A stretch of 64,000 nt of DNA from JAPSGB01 sp963775185. Its GTDB lineage: Bacteria; Myxococcota_A; Polyangia; Polyangiales; Polyangiaceae. The first letter of the stretch is position 1; each line of letters opens with the position of its first letter. The stretch is from contig CAVZIE010000019.1 of NCBI GenBank assembly GCA_963775185.1, positions 32,564 through 96,563 of the forward strand. Direction: 5' to 3'. Position numbers and translations under genes: made by a program. Below the pieces are notes generated by a model. It had not been told where the DNA came from. It saw only the letters and a list, made by a program, of their open reading frames with translations, and did not search any database. Shown here piece by piece: positions 46,078 through 55,029 of this stretch.

Positions 46078-47142
46078 ATGGCCATCGAAGCACAGGCCTG
46101 GTTTCTCGAAGAGCCCGGAAAACCGCTGGTGAAGCGCGCGCTCGCCATCGTCGACCCTGCGGCGACCGAGGCGATCATCGAGGTGGAGGCGTGTGGGCTG
46201 TGTCACACCGATCTCGGCTACGCGAACGGATCCGTCGCGCCGAGACACGCGCTGCCGCTCGTGCTCGGTCACGAGATCGCGGGTCGCGTGGTGGAAGCGG
46301 GAAGCGCGTTCCAGTCGCTGGTCGGAACCCACGTGCTGGTGCCTTCGGTGATGCCGTGCGGCGACTGCGCGATGTGTCGCGCGGGTCGCGGCAACGCGTG
46401 CACGCGCCAGAAGATGCCGGGTAACGACATCCACGGCGGCTTCGCGACGCACGTGCTGGTGCCGGCCGCCTCGTTGGTGTCGCTCCAGAGCGCGCCGGAC
46501 GGCGTGCGGCGCGACGCGCTGGGCGTCGTGGCGGACGCGGTGAGCACGGCGTACCAGGCGGTGAAACGCAGCGGGCTCGAGCGCGGCGACGTCGCGTTCG
46601 TGGTGGGCGGCGGCGGCGTGGGCGGGTTCGTTTCGCAGATCGCCCGGGCGCTCGGTGCACACGTGGTCGTGATGGACGTGCATGCGGCGCGCCTGGAAGC
46701 GGCGAAGCAGCTCGGCGCCGAGCAGGTCATCGACGTGACCGGGCGCGACGTGAAGGAAGTGCGCAAGCAAGCGCACGCGTTCGCGAAGGAGTGGGGCGTG
46801 CCGTCGATCGGCTACCGCATCTTCGAGTGCAGCGGCACGGCGCCCGGACAGCTGCAGGCGTACGCGCTGCTCGCGAACGCGGCGACGATGATGATCGTCG
46901 GCTTCACGCGCGACCTGGTGAGCGTCCGCCTGTCGAACCTGATGGCCTTCGACGCGACGCTGCACGGCAGCTGGGGCTGCCCGGTGGGCGCCTACCCGGC
47001 GGTGCTCGACCTGATCTACCGCGGCGAGGTCCAGGTGGAGCCGATGGTGGAGCGCGCGCCGATGTCGCAGCTGAACGAGACGCTGACCGCACTCGCCGAG
47101 CACCGGCTGGCGCGCCGCATGGTGCTCGATCCCAGGAACTGA
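46078..47142 (+). CDS. had: 6-hydroxycyclohex-1-ene-1-carbonyl-CoA dehydrogenase
   Basis: A 354-residue zinc-dependent medium-chain dehydrogenase oxidising 6-hydroxycyclohex-1-ene-1-carbonyl-CoA to the 6-oxo compound with NAD+ in anaerobic benzoyl-CoA degradation. Catalytic zinc site CGLCHTDLG and LVLGHEIAG; structural zinc site CGDCAMCRAGRGNAC; NAD motif VGGGGVGGF. The identification rests on the opening AIEAQAWFL, the family-specific length and the oah-dch-bcr context. First gene of the operon; SD GGAGGA 7 bases before ATG. Confidence 0.92.
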   Translation: MAIEAQAWFLEEPGKPLVKRALAIVDPAATEAIIEVEACGLCHTDLGYANGSVAPRHALPLVLGHEIAGRVVEAGSAFQSLVGTHVLVPSVMPCGDCAMCRAGRGNACTRQKMPGNDIHGGFATHVLVPAASLVSLQSAPDGVRRDALGVVADAVSTAYQAVKRSGLERGDVAFVVGGGGVGGFVSQIARALGAHVVVMDVHAARLEAAKQLGAEQVIDVTGRDVKEVRKQAHAFAKEWGVPSIGYRIFECSGTAPGQLQAYALLANAATMMIVGFTRDLVSVRLSNLMAFDATLHGSWGCPVGAYPAVLDLIYRGEVQVEPMVERAPMSQLNETLTALAEHRLARRMVLDPRN

Positions 47143-47160
47143 ATCGAGAAGGAGAATTCA

Positions 47161-48274
47161 ATGGCCGAGCTCAAGAACCATGACCTTCTGCCGGGATACG
47201 AGTTCCGGCACATCGGCTACGACAAGAAGCCCGTCCTCGATCGCGAAGGCAACCCGATCGAGGGGATCTCGCAGATCTGGATCTCGCTCGACAACGAGAA
47301 GCAGCTCAACTCCTACACCACCGACGCGGTGAAGGAAGTGATCCTGGGCTTCCGGCGCGCGAGCGTGGACCGAAGCGCCAGCGTCGTGATCTTCACGGGC
47401 AAGGGCGATCGCGCGTTCTGCACCGGCGGCAACACCGAGGAATACGCGACGTACTACGCGAACCGGCCGCTCGAGTACCTGCAGTACATGCGGCTCTTCA
47501 ACGACATGGTCACGAGCATCCTGCTCTGCGACAAGCCGGTCATCTGTCGCGTCAACGGCATGCGCATCGGCGGTGGGCAGGAGATCGGCATGGCCTGCGA
47601 TTTCTCCATCGCCGGCGACCACGCCCGCTTCGGTCAAGCGGGCCCGATCCACGGTTCCGCGCCCGATGGCGGCAGCACGGACTTCCTCGACGAGTACGTC
47701 GGCTACGCGAAGGCCGCCGAGTCGCTGGTTATCTGCGAGCCGTGGTCGGCGCACAAGTCGTTGCGCCTCGGCCTGATCAACGAGATCGCGCCGACGCATC
47801 GCGCCGCGGACGGGAAGTACGTCGCGAACCCGTTCGTCGTCACCGACCGCTATGCCGACGAGCTCGGCAACATCGTGTACGGCGAGTGGAAGACCGGCGC
47901 CGAGAAGGACCAGGCGAAGAAGGCCGCGGCGGCGTGCACCACCGACCTCTCCGCGCTCGACGCCGCCGTCGATCGCGTGGCGACCAAGCTCACGTATACC
48001 TTCCCGGACTGCACGCAGGAAGACCCTCGAGAGCCTGCGCAAGAAGAAGCTCGCGCACTGGCAGCAGAACAGCGAGACGAACCGCTCGTGGCTCTCGCTG
48101 AACATGAACACCGAGGCCGCCGCGGGCTTCCCGGCGTTCCAGTTCGGCGATCGCAACGAGCGCGAGATCGACTTCATCAAGCTCCGGCGCCGGCTCGCCG
48201 AGGGCGCACGCTTCGACGCCGCGCTGGTGCGGGAGATCATGCCCAAATCGGCGATCGGTCGCATGCCGGAGTGA
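47161..48274 (+). CDS. oah: 6-oxocyclohex-1-ene-1-carbonyl-CoA hydrolase (one surplus base)
   Basis: Ring-opening crotonase-family enzyme that adds two waters to 6-oxocyclohex-1-ene-1-carbonyl-CoA, giving 3-hydroxypimelyl-CoA. The first 285 residues (SLDNEKQLNSYTTDAVKEV, GKGDRAFCTGGNTEEYA, RVNGMRIGGGQEIGMACDFSIAG, GPIHGSAPDGGSTDFL) are in one frame. After CTQ, a single surplus G near 48017 shifts to KTLESLRKKKLAHWQQN..., which ends normally with AIGRMPE. 1114 bp equals 371 codons plus one base, the expected family size. A sequence error is likely. Confidence 0.9.
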
Positions 48275-48278
48275 AGCC

Positions 48279-49046
48279 ATGCTCCACGTGAACAGCGAGC
48301 GCGAGGGAAAGCTCCTCGACATCGTGATCGACAACCCCAAGGGCAACGTCCTGACCGGCGCGGTCATGGGGGAGCTCGACGCCGCGCTCGCCGAGCATGC
48401 CGGCTCGGCGCGACTCCGGCTGGTGACGATCCGCGGCGCGGGCGCACACTTCTCCTTCGGCGCGTCCGTCGAGGAGCACCAGCCCGATCGCGCCGCCGCC
48501 ATGCTCCGGGGCTTCCACGCGCTGGTCCGGCGCGTGGGCGCCTATCCGGTGCCCGTCGCCGCTGTGGTGGACGGGCGCTGCCTGGGCGGCGCGTTCGAGC
48601 TCGCGCTCGCTTGCCACTTCGTGCTGGCCACGGAGCGGGCGGTGTTCGCGTGCCCGGAGATCAAGCTCGGCGTGTTCCCGCCGGTCCTCGCCGCGCTGGG
48701 GCCCCGGCGCCTCGGTGCGGCGTGGGCGGAGCGCTTGCTCCTCACGGGCGGCGAGCTAGACGCCGCGACCGCGGCCGGCATCGGCTTCGTCACCCGGCTC
48801 GTGCCCGCTGGCGACGAGATGTTTCCCGCCGCTCGCGCCTGGTACGACGCGACCTTCGACGCGCTGTCGGCGTTCTCGCTCCGCCAGGCGGTCACGGCCG
48901 TCCGGAGCAGCGCGCTCGCGGACTTCGACGAGGGTATCGCCGCTGCCGAGCGTCACTACCTGGCTTCGCTGCTGCCGAGCCACGACGGCAACGAGGGCAT
49001 CGCCGCATTTCTCGACAAGCGCAGCCCGCGCTGGAGCGACGCATGA
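48279..49046 (+). CDS. dch: Cyclohexa-1,5-diene-1-carbonyl-CoA hydratase
   Basis: A 255-residue crotonase-fold enzyme that hydrates the dienoyl-CoA product of benzoyl-CoA reductase to 6-hydroxycyclohex-1-ene-1-carbonyl-CoA. Oxyanion-hole segments are GAGAHFSFGASVEEHQPD and DGRCLGGAFELALACHFVLA. Follows oah by 4 bp and overlaps the regulator gene by ATGA. Position between oah and the bcr genes is as in Thauera-type clusters. Confidence 0.92.
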   Translation: MLHVNSEREGKLLDIVIDNPKGNVLTGAVMGELDAALAEHAGSARLRLVTIRGAGAHFSFGASVEEHQPDRAAAMLRGFHALVRRVGAYPVPVAAVVDGRCLGGAFELALACHFVLATERAVFACPEIKLGVFPPVLAALGPRRLGAAWAERLLLTGGELDAATAAGIGFVTRLVPAGDEMFPAARAWYDATFDALSAFSLRQAVTAVRSSALADFDEGIAAAERHYLASLLPSHDGNEGIAAFLDKRSPRWSDA

Positions 49047-49690
49047 GCGACATCCAGGGCGAGATCCTCGCCGCGGCGGCGCGCGCCTTCGCCGAGCACG
49101 GCTACCACGGCATGAGCATGCGCGATCTAGCGCGCACCATGGGGCGCTCGCCGGCGAGCTTCTACAACCACTTCGCGTCGAAGGAAGCGCTGCTGTTCCG
49201 TCTCCAGACCGACGCATTCGAGACGCTGCTCACGCGCACGACCGCGGCGCTGCGCGGCGTCGAGAACCCGGTCGGGCGCCTGTACCTGTTCGCGCTCGTG
49301 CACGTGCGCTACTTCGCGACGTTCCCCGACGCGATGCGCGTGTTGATCCACGAGGCGTCGGCGTTGCCTCCCGACCGCCGCGCCGTGGTGCGCGAGCGCA
49401 AGCAGGCGTACTTCGGCATCGCCCGGGAGATCGTCGGCGAGATCATGCGCCGCCACGCCGGCGGCGCCGATCCGGGCGTGCTCGAGGTCGAGCGCACGAC
49501 GTACAGCGTCTTCGGCATGCTCAACTGGACCTACGGCTGGTACGAGCCCGCGCGCCACGGCACGCCGGAGGAGCTGGCGCGCACGATCCACCGCATCGCG
49601 ATGAGCGGCATCGCCACGCACTGCCCCTACGAGGAGCTCCAGGTCCGCATGGAACGGCACATGGACGCACAGGAGAGAGCCCATGACTGA
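49043..49690 (+). CDS. TetR-family regulator inside the benzoyl-CoA operon
   Basis: A 215-residue TetR-type repressor. The N-terminal HTH reads ILAAAARAFAEHGYHGMSMRDLARTMGRSPASFYNHFASKEALLF; the ligand domain is helical and variable. It overlaps dch (ATGA) and bcrC (8 bp), so it is made with the enzymes and is likely to autoregulate the operon, probably responding to an acyl-CoA intermediate. The inverted repeat at 46039-46052 is the best candidate site. Known benzoate regulators in other bacteria (BzdR, BadR, BamVW) belong to other families. Confidence 0.88.
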   Translation: MSDIQGEILAAAARAFAEHGYHGMSMRDLARTMGRSPASFYNHFASKEALLFRLQTDAFETLLTRTTAALRGVENPVGRLYLFALVHVRYFATFPDAMRVLIHEASALPPDRRAVVRERKQAYFGIAREIVGEIMRRHAGGADPGVLEVERTTYSVFGMLNWTYGWYEPARHGTPEELARTIHRIAMSGIATHCPYEELQVRMERHMDAQERAHD

Positions 49691-50861
49691 TCCCGCCCGC
49701 TCGGTACTCGAACGCGCCACGGCGCTGGTCGACGATCTCTCGTATTCCGAGGTGCGAAGCTGGAAAGCGGCGCATCCCGGGGCGCTCGCCGTCGGCTACA
49801 TGCCGATCTACGTGCCGCGCCCGATGCTGGAGGCGCAGGGCGTGTTGCCGGTCGCGGTGTTCGGCGGCGGCGACCAGCTCGACATCATCCGCGGCGATTC
49901 GTACTTCCAGTCGTACATCTGCCACATCCCGCGCAGCACGCTGGAGCTCGCGCTCACGAAGCGGCTCGATTGCCTGGACGGCATGCTGTTCCCGTCGATC
50001 TGCGACGTGATCCGCAACCTGGGCGGCATGTGGGCGATGCTGTTTCCGGAGCGCTACGGCGCGTACGTCGATCTGCCGCAGAACTTCGACCCGGAGATGG
50101 GCGGGCGCTTCTACGCCCAGGAGATGCGCCGCATCGCCGGCGAGCTCGTCCTGCGCGGCGCGCGCCCGCTCGACGACGAGGCGCTGCTCGCCGCGATCGA
50201 AAACGAGAACGCCCGCCGCGCGGCGCTGGAAGAGCTGGACGCGCTGCGACGGCGCGAGCCGTGGCGCGTCCGGGCGTCGGAGGCGTACCTGGTGGTGCGC
50301 GCGGGCAGCGTGCTGGAGACGTCGGCGCACACCGCGATGATCCGCGAGCTTCACGCCGCGGCGCTGACCCGCGAGGCGAAGGTCTACGACAACGTGCGCG
50401 TCGTGGTCCGCGGCTCGTTCTGCGAGCAACCGCCGATCGGCTTGATCAGGACGCTGGAGGCCGCCGGCTGCGACATCGTCGACGACGACTTCCAGCTCGG
50501 CTTGCGCTCGATCGACGGACCGATCGTCGTGGAGCAGGGCCAGGACCCGCTGACGGCGCTGGCGCTCGCCTACACCAACCAGGGCGCGGCCACGGCGTCG
50601 CGCTACATCGGCAATCTGGTGAAGGGCGCCGCGCTGATCGAGCGCGTGCGTCAGGCCGGCGCCGAGGGTGTGATCTTCGCCGCGGCATCGTTCTGCGACC
50701 CGGCGCTGCTCGATCAGCCGATGCTCGAGAGCGCTTTGGAGCGCGCGAAGATTCCGCACACGAGCCTCAAATTCTCCGAAAACACCGGGCAATTCCAGGT
50801 CATCCGCGAGCAAGCCGGCGCCTTCTCCGACGCCGTCAAGCTCTGGGGGAGCGCAGCATGA
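49683..50861 (+). CDS. bcrC: Benzoyl-CoA reductase, subunit C
   Basis: A 392-residue catalytic-module subunit of class I (ATP-dependent) benzoyl-CoA reductase, of the 2-hydroxyacyl-CoA dehydratase D family. Typical segments: SWKAAHPGALAVGYMPIYVPRPML, YICHIPRSTLELAL, LFPSICDVIRNLGGMW, VVVRGSFCEQPP, DIVDDDFQLGLR, SLKFSENTGQFQVIREQ. Conserved cysteines in YICHIP and FPSICD are the expected [4Fe-4S] ligands. Overlaps the regulator gene and bcrB (ATGA). Confidence 0.93.
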   Translation: MTDPARSVLERATALVDDLSYSEVRSWKAAHPGALAVGYMPIYVPRPMLEAQGVLPVAVFGGGDQLDIIRGDSYFQSYICHIPRSTLELALTKRLDCLDGMLFPSICDVIRNLGGMWAMLFPERYGAYVDLPQNFDPEMGGRFYAQEMRRIAGELVLRGARPLDDEALLAAIENENARRAALEELDALRRREPWRVRASEAYLVVRAGSVLETSAHTAMIRELHAAALTREAKVYDNVRVVVRGSFCEQPPIGLIRTLEAAGCDIVDDDFQLGLRSIDGPIVVEQGQDPLTALALAYTNQGAATASRYIGNLVKGAALIERVRQAGAEGVIFAAASFCDPALLDQPMLESALERAKIPHTSLKFSENTGQFQVIREQAGAFSDAVKLWGSAA

Positions 50862-52172
50862 GCACCAAGGACGAATCCGCGACCGCCGCCAAGGACGACA
50901 GCCAGCTTCGCCAGAAGCAGATGATCGCCGATCACTTCGATCGGCTCGGCCGCGCCCACGACGAAGGCAAGAAGGCCGTCTACACGTTCGTGCCCGGGAA
51001 ACCTGACGGAGCTGATCCGCGCGCTGGGTCTCTTGCCGGTGCTGCCGGAGATCAACGCACTGCAGTCCGGCATGCGAAAGCAGAGCGGCGCGTACATCGC
51101 CGAAGCCGAGAAGCTCGGTCACTCCGAGGACGTGTGCACCTACGTCAAGTGCGACATCGGCATGCTGCGTAGCGGCAACATCGGGCCGACGGGTGTGAAG
51201 CTGCCGGAGCCGGATCTGCTGCTGCTGAGCTACACCGGCTGCTTCACGTTCATGAAGTGGTTCGAGCTGCTGCGCGAGGAATACAAGTGCCCGGTCGTGA
51301 TGCTTCACGTGCCGTACCAGCCGGACGGGCGCATCACCGCTGACATGCGCAAGTACGTCGTCGACCAGCTCAGGAACGAGGTCATCCCCGCGCTGGAGAA
51401 GGTCGCCGGCGTCAAGCTCGACGACGACGAGCTCCGGCGCCGGCTCGCGCTCTCGCGCCAGGCCGAGGACGACCTGGTCGCGGTGTGGGAGTCCGCCAAG
51501 AACCGGCCGTCGCCGATCGACGGCTACTTCGGCGGCGTCTACTACATCGGACCGATCTTCAGCGCCTTCCGCGGGACGGAGGACGCCGTCGACTACTACC
51601 GGATGCTGCGCAGCGAGGTGGACGAGCGGGTGCGGCTCGGGCTCGGCCCGATGACGCCCGACGGCCAGCAGGAAGAAGAGCGCTTCCGCATCGTGATCGA
51701 GGGGCCGCCGAACTGGACCAACTTCTTCGACTTCTGGCGCATGTTCAGCCGCGAGGGCGCCACGGTCGTGTCCAGCACGTACACGCGCGTCGGCGGGCTG
51801 TACGACACGGGCTTCCGCCACGATCCGGAGAACCCCCTGGAGAGCCTCGCGGACTACTGCCTCGGTTGTTACACGAACCTGGGCCTGCCGGCGCGCACGC
51901 GGCTGCTCGAGCGATACATCAAGGACTACCAGGCAGACGGATTTCTCATCAACAGCGTGAAGAGCTGCAACTCGTTCTCCGCCGGCCAGCTCCTGGTCCT
52001 GCGCGAGCTGGAGAAGCGCACCGGCGTGCCGGGCGGCTTCATCGAGTCGGACCTGGTCGACCCGCGCTACTTCGGCAAGGCCAACATCGACAACCGGCTG
52101 CAGAGCTACTTCCAGATGCTGGACGCGCGCAAGCACCGGCCCGCGCACGCCCAGCAGGAGATCGCGCCATGA
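50858..52172 (+). CDS. bcrB: Benzoyl-CoA reductase, subunit B (one surplus base)
   Basis: Second catalytic-module subunit, which together with BcrC holds benzoyl-CoA and iron-sulphur clusters. Starts MSTKDESATAAKDDSQLRQK. After AVYTFVPG the frame shifts at GGGAaACCTG (near 51002) and continues LTELIRALGLLPVLPEINALQSGM, CTYVKCDIGM, LLSYTGCFTFMKWFELL, CLGCYTNLGLPAR and SVKSCNSFSAGQL. 1315 bp is 438 codons plus one, so removing one A restores a 437-residue protein of normal size. Overlaps bcrC and bcrA by ATGA. Confidence 0.92.
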
Positions 52173-53476
52173 AGGTCGTCGTCGGCATCGATCTCGGATC
52201 CACCACGACGAAGGCCGTGCTGCTCGACGAGCAGGGCCGTCTCGTGGGACGCGGTATCACCAACAGCCGCAGCAACTACGAGGTGGCGTGCGCCGTGGCG
52301 CGGGAAGAAGCGCTCACCGCCGCCCGCTTCACCATGCTGGAACGCGCCGTCGGCAGCGAGGCGCCGCTGGTCAAGGAAGCATTCCGGCTGGAGCTCTACC
52401 TGGACGGGCTCGCGTCGCTCCGGCAACAAATAAATCGAACCCTGAAGAGCCTCACTTACATCAGCGAGCGCGGGGAGCTGGGCCCCGCCGCAGCGGACGT
52501 GCTGGACGCCATGGTGGCCGAGGCGCCGGCGCTCTATGGCGGCGGCGAGGGCGCGCGCAAGAGCGACTTCTTCCGCGATCTGGCCGGCGCAGGCTTCATG
52601 TCCGGCGCGGAGCGCGTCACGGCCAACGGCAAGGTGCGCTACGAGCGCCTGGTCGGCCTGTTCGACCGCGCGATCCTGGACGTGGAGACGGAGCTCCAGA
52701 TCCGCGACTTCGGTGACGTGCTGCGTCGCGCGTCCAAGCGCGTCGCCGGCAACAAGCTCATGGGCGTCGCCGAGGAGGTCGCGCGCACGCCAATCGAAGA
52801 GGTGTCGTTCGTGGGCACGGGCTACGGCCGGCAGACGCTGCCGTTCCCGAAGGCGGCCGTGCGCAGCGAAATCCTGTGCCACGGCCGCGGCGCGCACCGC
52901 GTCTTCCCCGGCACGCGCACCGTGCTCGACATCGGCGGCCAGGACACCAAGGCGATCCAGGTGGACGACACCGGCGTGGTCACGTCGTTCCAGATGAACG
53001 ACCGCTGCGCCGCCGGCTGCGGGCGCTACCTCGGCTACATCGCCGACGAGCTGAACCTCGGCCTGCACGAGCTGGGGCCGCTGGCCTTGCAAGCCCACCG
53101 CACCGTCAAGGTGAACTCCACCTGCACCGTGTTCGCCGGCGCCGAGCTGCGCGAGCGCCTGGCCCTGGGCGAACGCCGCGAGGACATCCTGGCCGGCCTG
53201 CACCGGTCGATCATGCTGCGCGCCATGAGTCTTCTCGCGCGCTCCGGCGGTGTCGCCAACGAGTTCACCTTCACCGGCGGCGTGTGCAAGAACCCGATGG
53301 CCACGCGCGTGCTCGAAGAGCTCGTGGGCGAGAACTACAGCGACGACATCACGCTCAACATCCACCCCGACTCCATCTACATGGGCGCGCTCGGCGCGGC
53401 GCTCTTCGGTCTGGACGACGTCCAGGCCGGACGCCCGGCGATCCTGCCCACGTTCGTTCAAGCAGGAGGCGCGAGC
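52169..53476 (+). CDS. bcrA: Benzoyl-CoA reductase, ATPase subunit A
   Basis: About 436 residues, ASKHA-fold ATPase that uses two ATP per electron pair to drive electrons from ferredoxin to the ring-reducing module. Phosphate motif GIDLGSTTTKAVLLDEQG, second motif LDIGGQDTKAIQVD, cluster-ligand cysteine in MNDRCAAGCGRYL, adenosine motif FTGGVCKNP. As sequenced there is no stop before bcrD, so the frame runs on through LPTFVQAGGAS into MSRHLTAG. In the neighbouring frame the bcrD ATG overlaps a TGA, as at the other junctions here, so a surplus base near the 3' end is likely. Confidence 0.9.
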
Positions 53477-54367
53477 ATGAGCCGCCATCTCACCGCAGGG
53501 ATCGATCCGGGCGCTGCATCGGTCAAGGTCGTCATCGCACGCAGCAACGCCGGCGCGGGCGCGGAGATCCTCGCGAGCAGCGTGCAGCGCCTGCGCCGCC
53601 GCAAGCTGCTGGACGTAGTGGACTCCGCCTTCAACGAGGCGTGCGAAACCGCCGGCGTCAAGCGCGACGCCTTCGACTACATCGCCACCACCGGCGACGG
53701 CGACGGCGTCACCTACCGCACCGGCCACTTCTACAGCATGACCACGCACGCACGGGGAGCGCTCTTCCTCGACCCCGAAGCCCGCGCCGCCCTCGACGTC
53801 GGCGCCCTCCACGCCCGCGCCCTGCGCATGAACGAAGACGGCCGCGTCATCTCGCATCGCATGACCTCGCAATGCGCCAGCGGCAGCGGCCAGTTCGTCG
53901 AGAACATCGCCCGCTACCTCGGCGTCCCGCTGGACGACGTCGGCAAGCTCAGCACCGAAGCAGCCGCGAGCCGGAGAAGGTGTCGCAGCATCTGCGCCGT
54001 CCTCGCCGAGACCGACGTCATCAACATGGTCGCGCGCGGCATCTCCACGCCGGACATCTTGAAGGGGATTCATCTCTCCATCGCCGGCCGCCTCGTGCAG
54101 TTGCTCCGAGCGGTGGGCGGCGAAGGCACGGTGATCCTGACGGGTGGGTTGTCGCGTGACGAAGGGCTGGTTGCGGCCGTGCAGGAGCTGCTTGCGGAGG
54201 AGCGCACGAAGAAGCGCAAGCGCGCGCTGGCGGAAGTGAGCGTGAAGACGCATCCGGATGCGATCTTGGCCGGCGCGATCGGGGCGGCGCTGCTGGGGGC
54301 GTATCGGACGGAACAGCTTGCGCGGCGCGGCGTGAGTGTCGGCGTAGTCGCGGCCGCTAGCGCCTGA
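53477..54367 (+). CDS. bcrD: Benzoyl-CoA reductase, ATPase subunit D
   Basis: A 296-residue second ATPase subunit. Phosphate motif TAGIDPGAASVKVVIA, cluster cysteine in SQCASGSGQFVENIARYLG, adenosine motif ILTGGLSRDEGL. It has its own SD AGGAGG 7 bases before ATG 53477, evidence that it is translated separately from bcrA. Around 53965-53990 a missing and an extra C cancel, turning the expected PEKVSS into RRRCRS without closing the frame. The last third (from about 54060) uses noticeably less GC-rich third positions than the rest. The 3' end recurs twice downstream. Confidence 0.92.
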   Translation: MSRHLTAGIDPGAASVKVVIARSNAGAGAEILASSVQRLRRRKLLDVVDSAFNEACETAGVKRDAFDYIATTGDGDGVTYRTGHFYSMTTHARGALFLDPEARAALDVGALHARALRMNEDGRVISHRMTSQCASGSGQFVENIARYLGVPLDDVGKLSTEAAASRRRCRSICAVLAETDVINMVARGISTPDILKGIHLSIAGRLVQLLRAVGGEGTVILTGGLSRDEGLVAAVQELLAEERTKKRKRALAEVSVKTHPDAILAGAIGAALLGAYRTEQLARRGVSVGVVAAASA

Positions 54368-54368
54368 T

Positions 54369-54389
54369 TTGCCGGTCCGGCGCGGAACC
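54369..54389 (+). repeat. Dispersed 20-bp intergenic repeat, copy 8
   Basis: Exact TTGCCGGTCCGGCGCGGAAC one base after the bcrD stop codon. Confidence 0.9.
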
Positions 54390-54412
54390 GTCCGGCCTGC
54401 GCGCTGTTGCGA

Positions 54413-54550
54413 GCGGAGGTGAGCGCGAAGACACACCCGGACGCCATCCTTGCCGGCGCGATCGGCGCGGCGCTGCTCGGCCCGTACCGCACGGAGCAGC
54501 TTGCGCGACGTGGCGTCAGTGTCGGCGTGGTCGCGGCTGCCAGCGCCTGA
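54413..54550 (+). pseudogene. bcrD 3'-end fragment, copy 2
   Basis: 46 codons homologous to the end of bcrD (AEVSAKTHPDAILAGAIGAALLGPYRTEQLARRGVSVGVVAAASA, TGA). Only about two amino acids differ, but many third codon positions do, so this piece comes from a diverged, formerly functional bcrD rather than a fresh copy of the neighbour. No start or upstream coding part is present. Confidence 0.85.
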
Positions 54551-54551
54551 T

Positions 54552-54572
54552 TTGCCGGTCCGGCGCGGAACC
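54552..54572 (+). repeat. Dispersed 20-bp intergenic repeat, copy 9
   Basis: Exact repeat one base after the stop of bcrD fragment 2, the same arrangement as copy 8. Confidence 0.9.
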
Positions 54573-54724
54573 GCGCTGACGCCTGCGCGCGCCACTCGGC
54601 TAGCGAAGCGCCGCCGCCGAAGGCGAACGCCACCCTGTCGCCGCTCTCCCCGCGCGCCAAGTGGCCAGGAGCGTTCGAGGGTAGCCGGCACTTGCGTTGC
54701 GCACGCGCGCTCCGTGCGCGAAAC

Positions 54725-54920
54725 CGCAGCGAAGTACCAGCGCCGCCGGCCCGAGCGGGGGCGCGCTCTTCCAGGTCGTGCGCGACAACCTCCGCACCCT
54801 GGACGACGCTATCGAGGACGGTGCTGCCGCGCTGCTGCCCGCCTTCGTTCGCGGCGAGCTCGAAGCGTTCGTGCGCTGCGGTGTGTTGGCCCACGGCTTC
54901 GCCCTGACCCAGCTGCAAAG
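54725..54920 (+). pseudogene. IS91-type transposase, N-terminal fragment
   Basis: KYQRRRPER, then one frame over ALFQVVRDNLRTLDDAIEDG and LLPAFVRGELEAFVRCGVLAHGFA. This matches the N-terminal zinc-binding domain of IS91-family rolling-circle transposases, where a cysteine-rich stretch normally follows. The rest of the transposase is absent. Confidence 0.7.
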
Positions 54921-55029
54921 GACGCGGCTTCTGTCCATCCGGTGGGCACTTGCCTGGTATCCTAGACCCGCTGGGCGTCCACGGCGCCCGCCGAGGTGTA
55001 TTGCCGGTGTGGAGCGTTATTCATCCAGA

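Noticed and set aside
732..51002. Programmed ribosomal frameshifting as the cause of the broken frames
   Set aside because: The break sites share no slippery sequence or downstream structure and affect unrelated genes.
52169..54367. Genuine BcrA-BcrD fusion protein
   Set aside because: bcrD has its own SD, and the neighbouring frame has the same ATGA overlap used throughout the operon. A surplus base is simpler; kept only as a finding to check.
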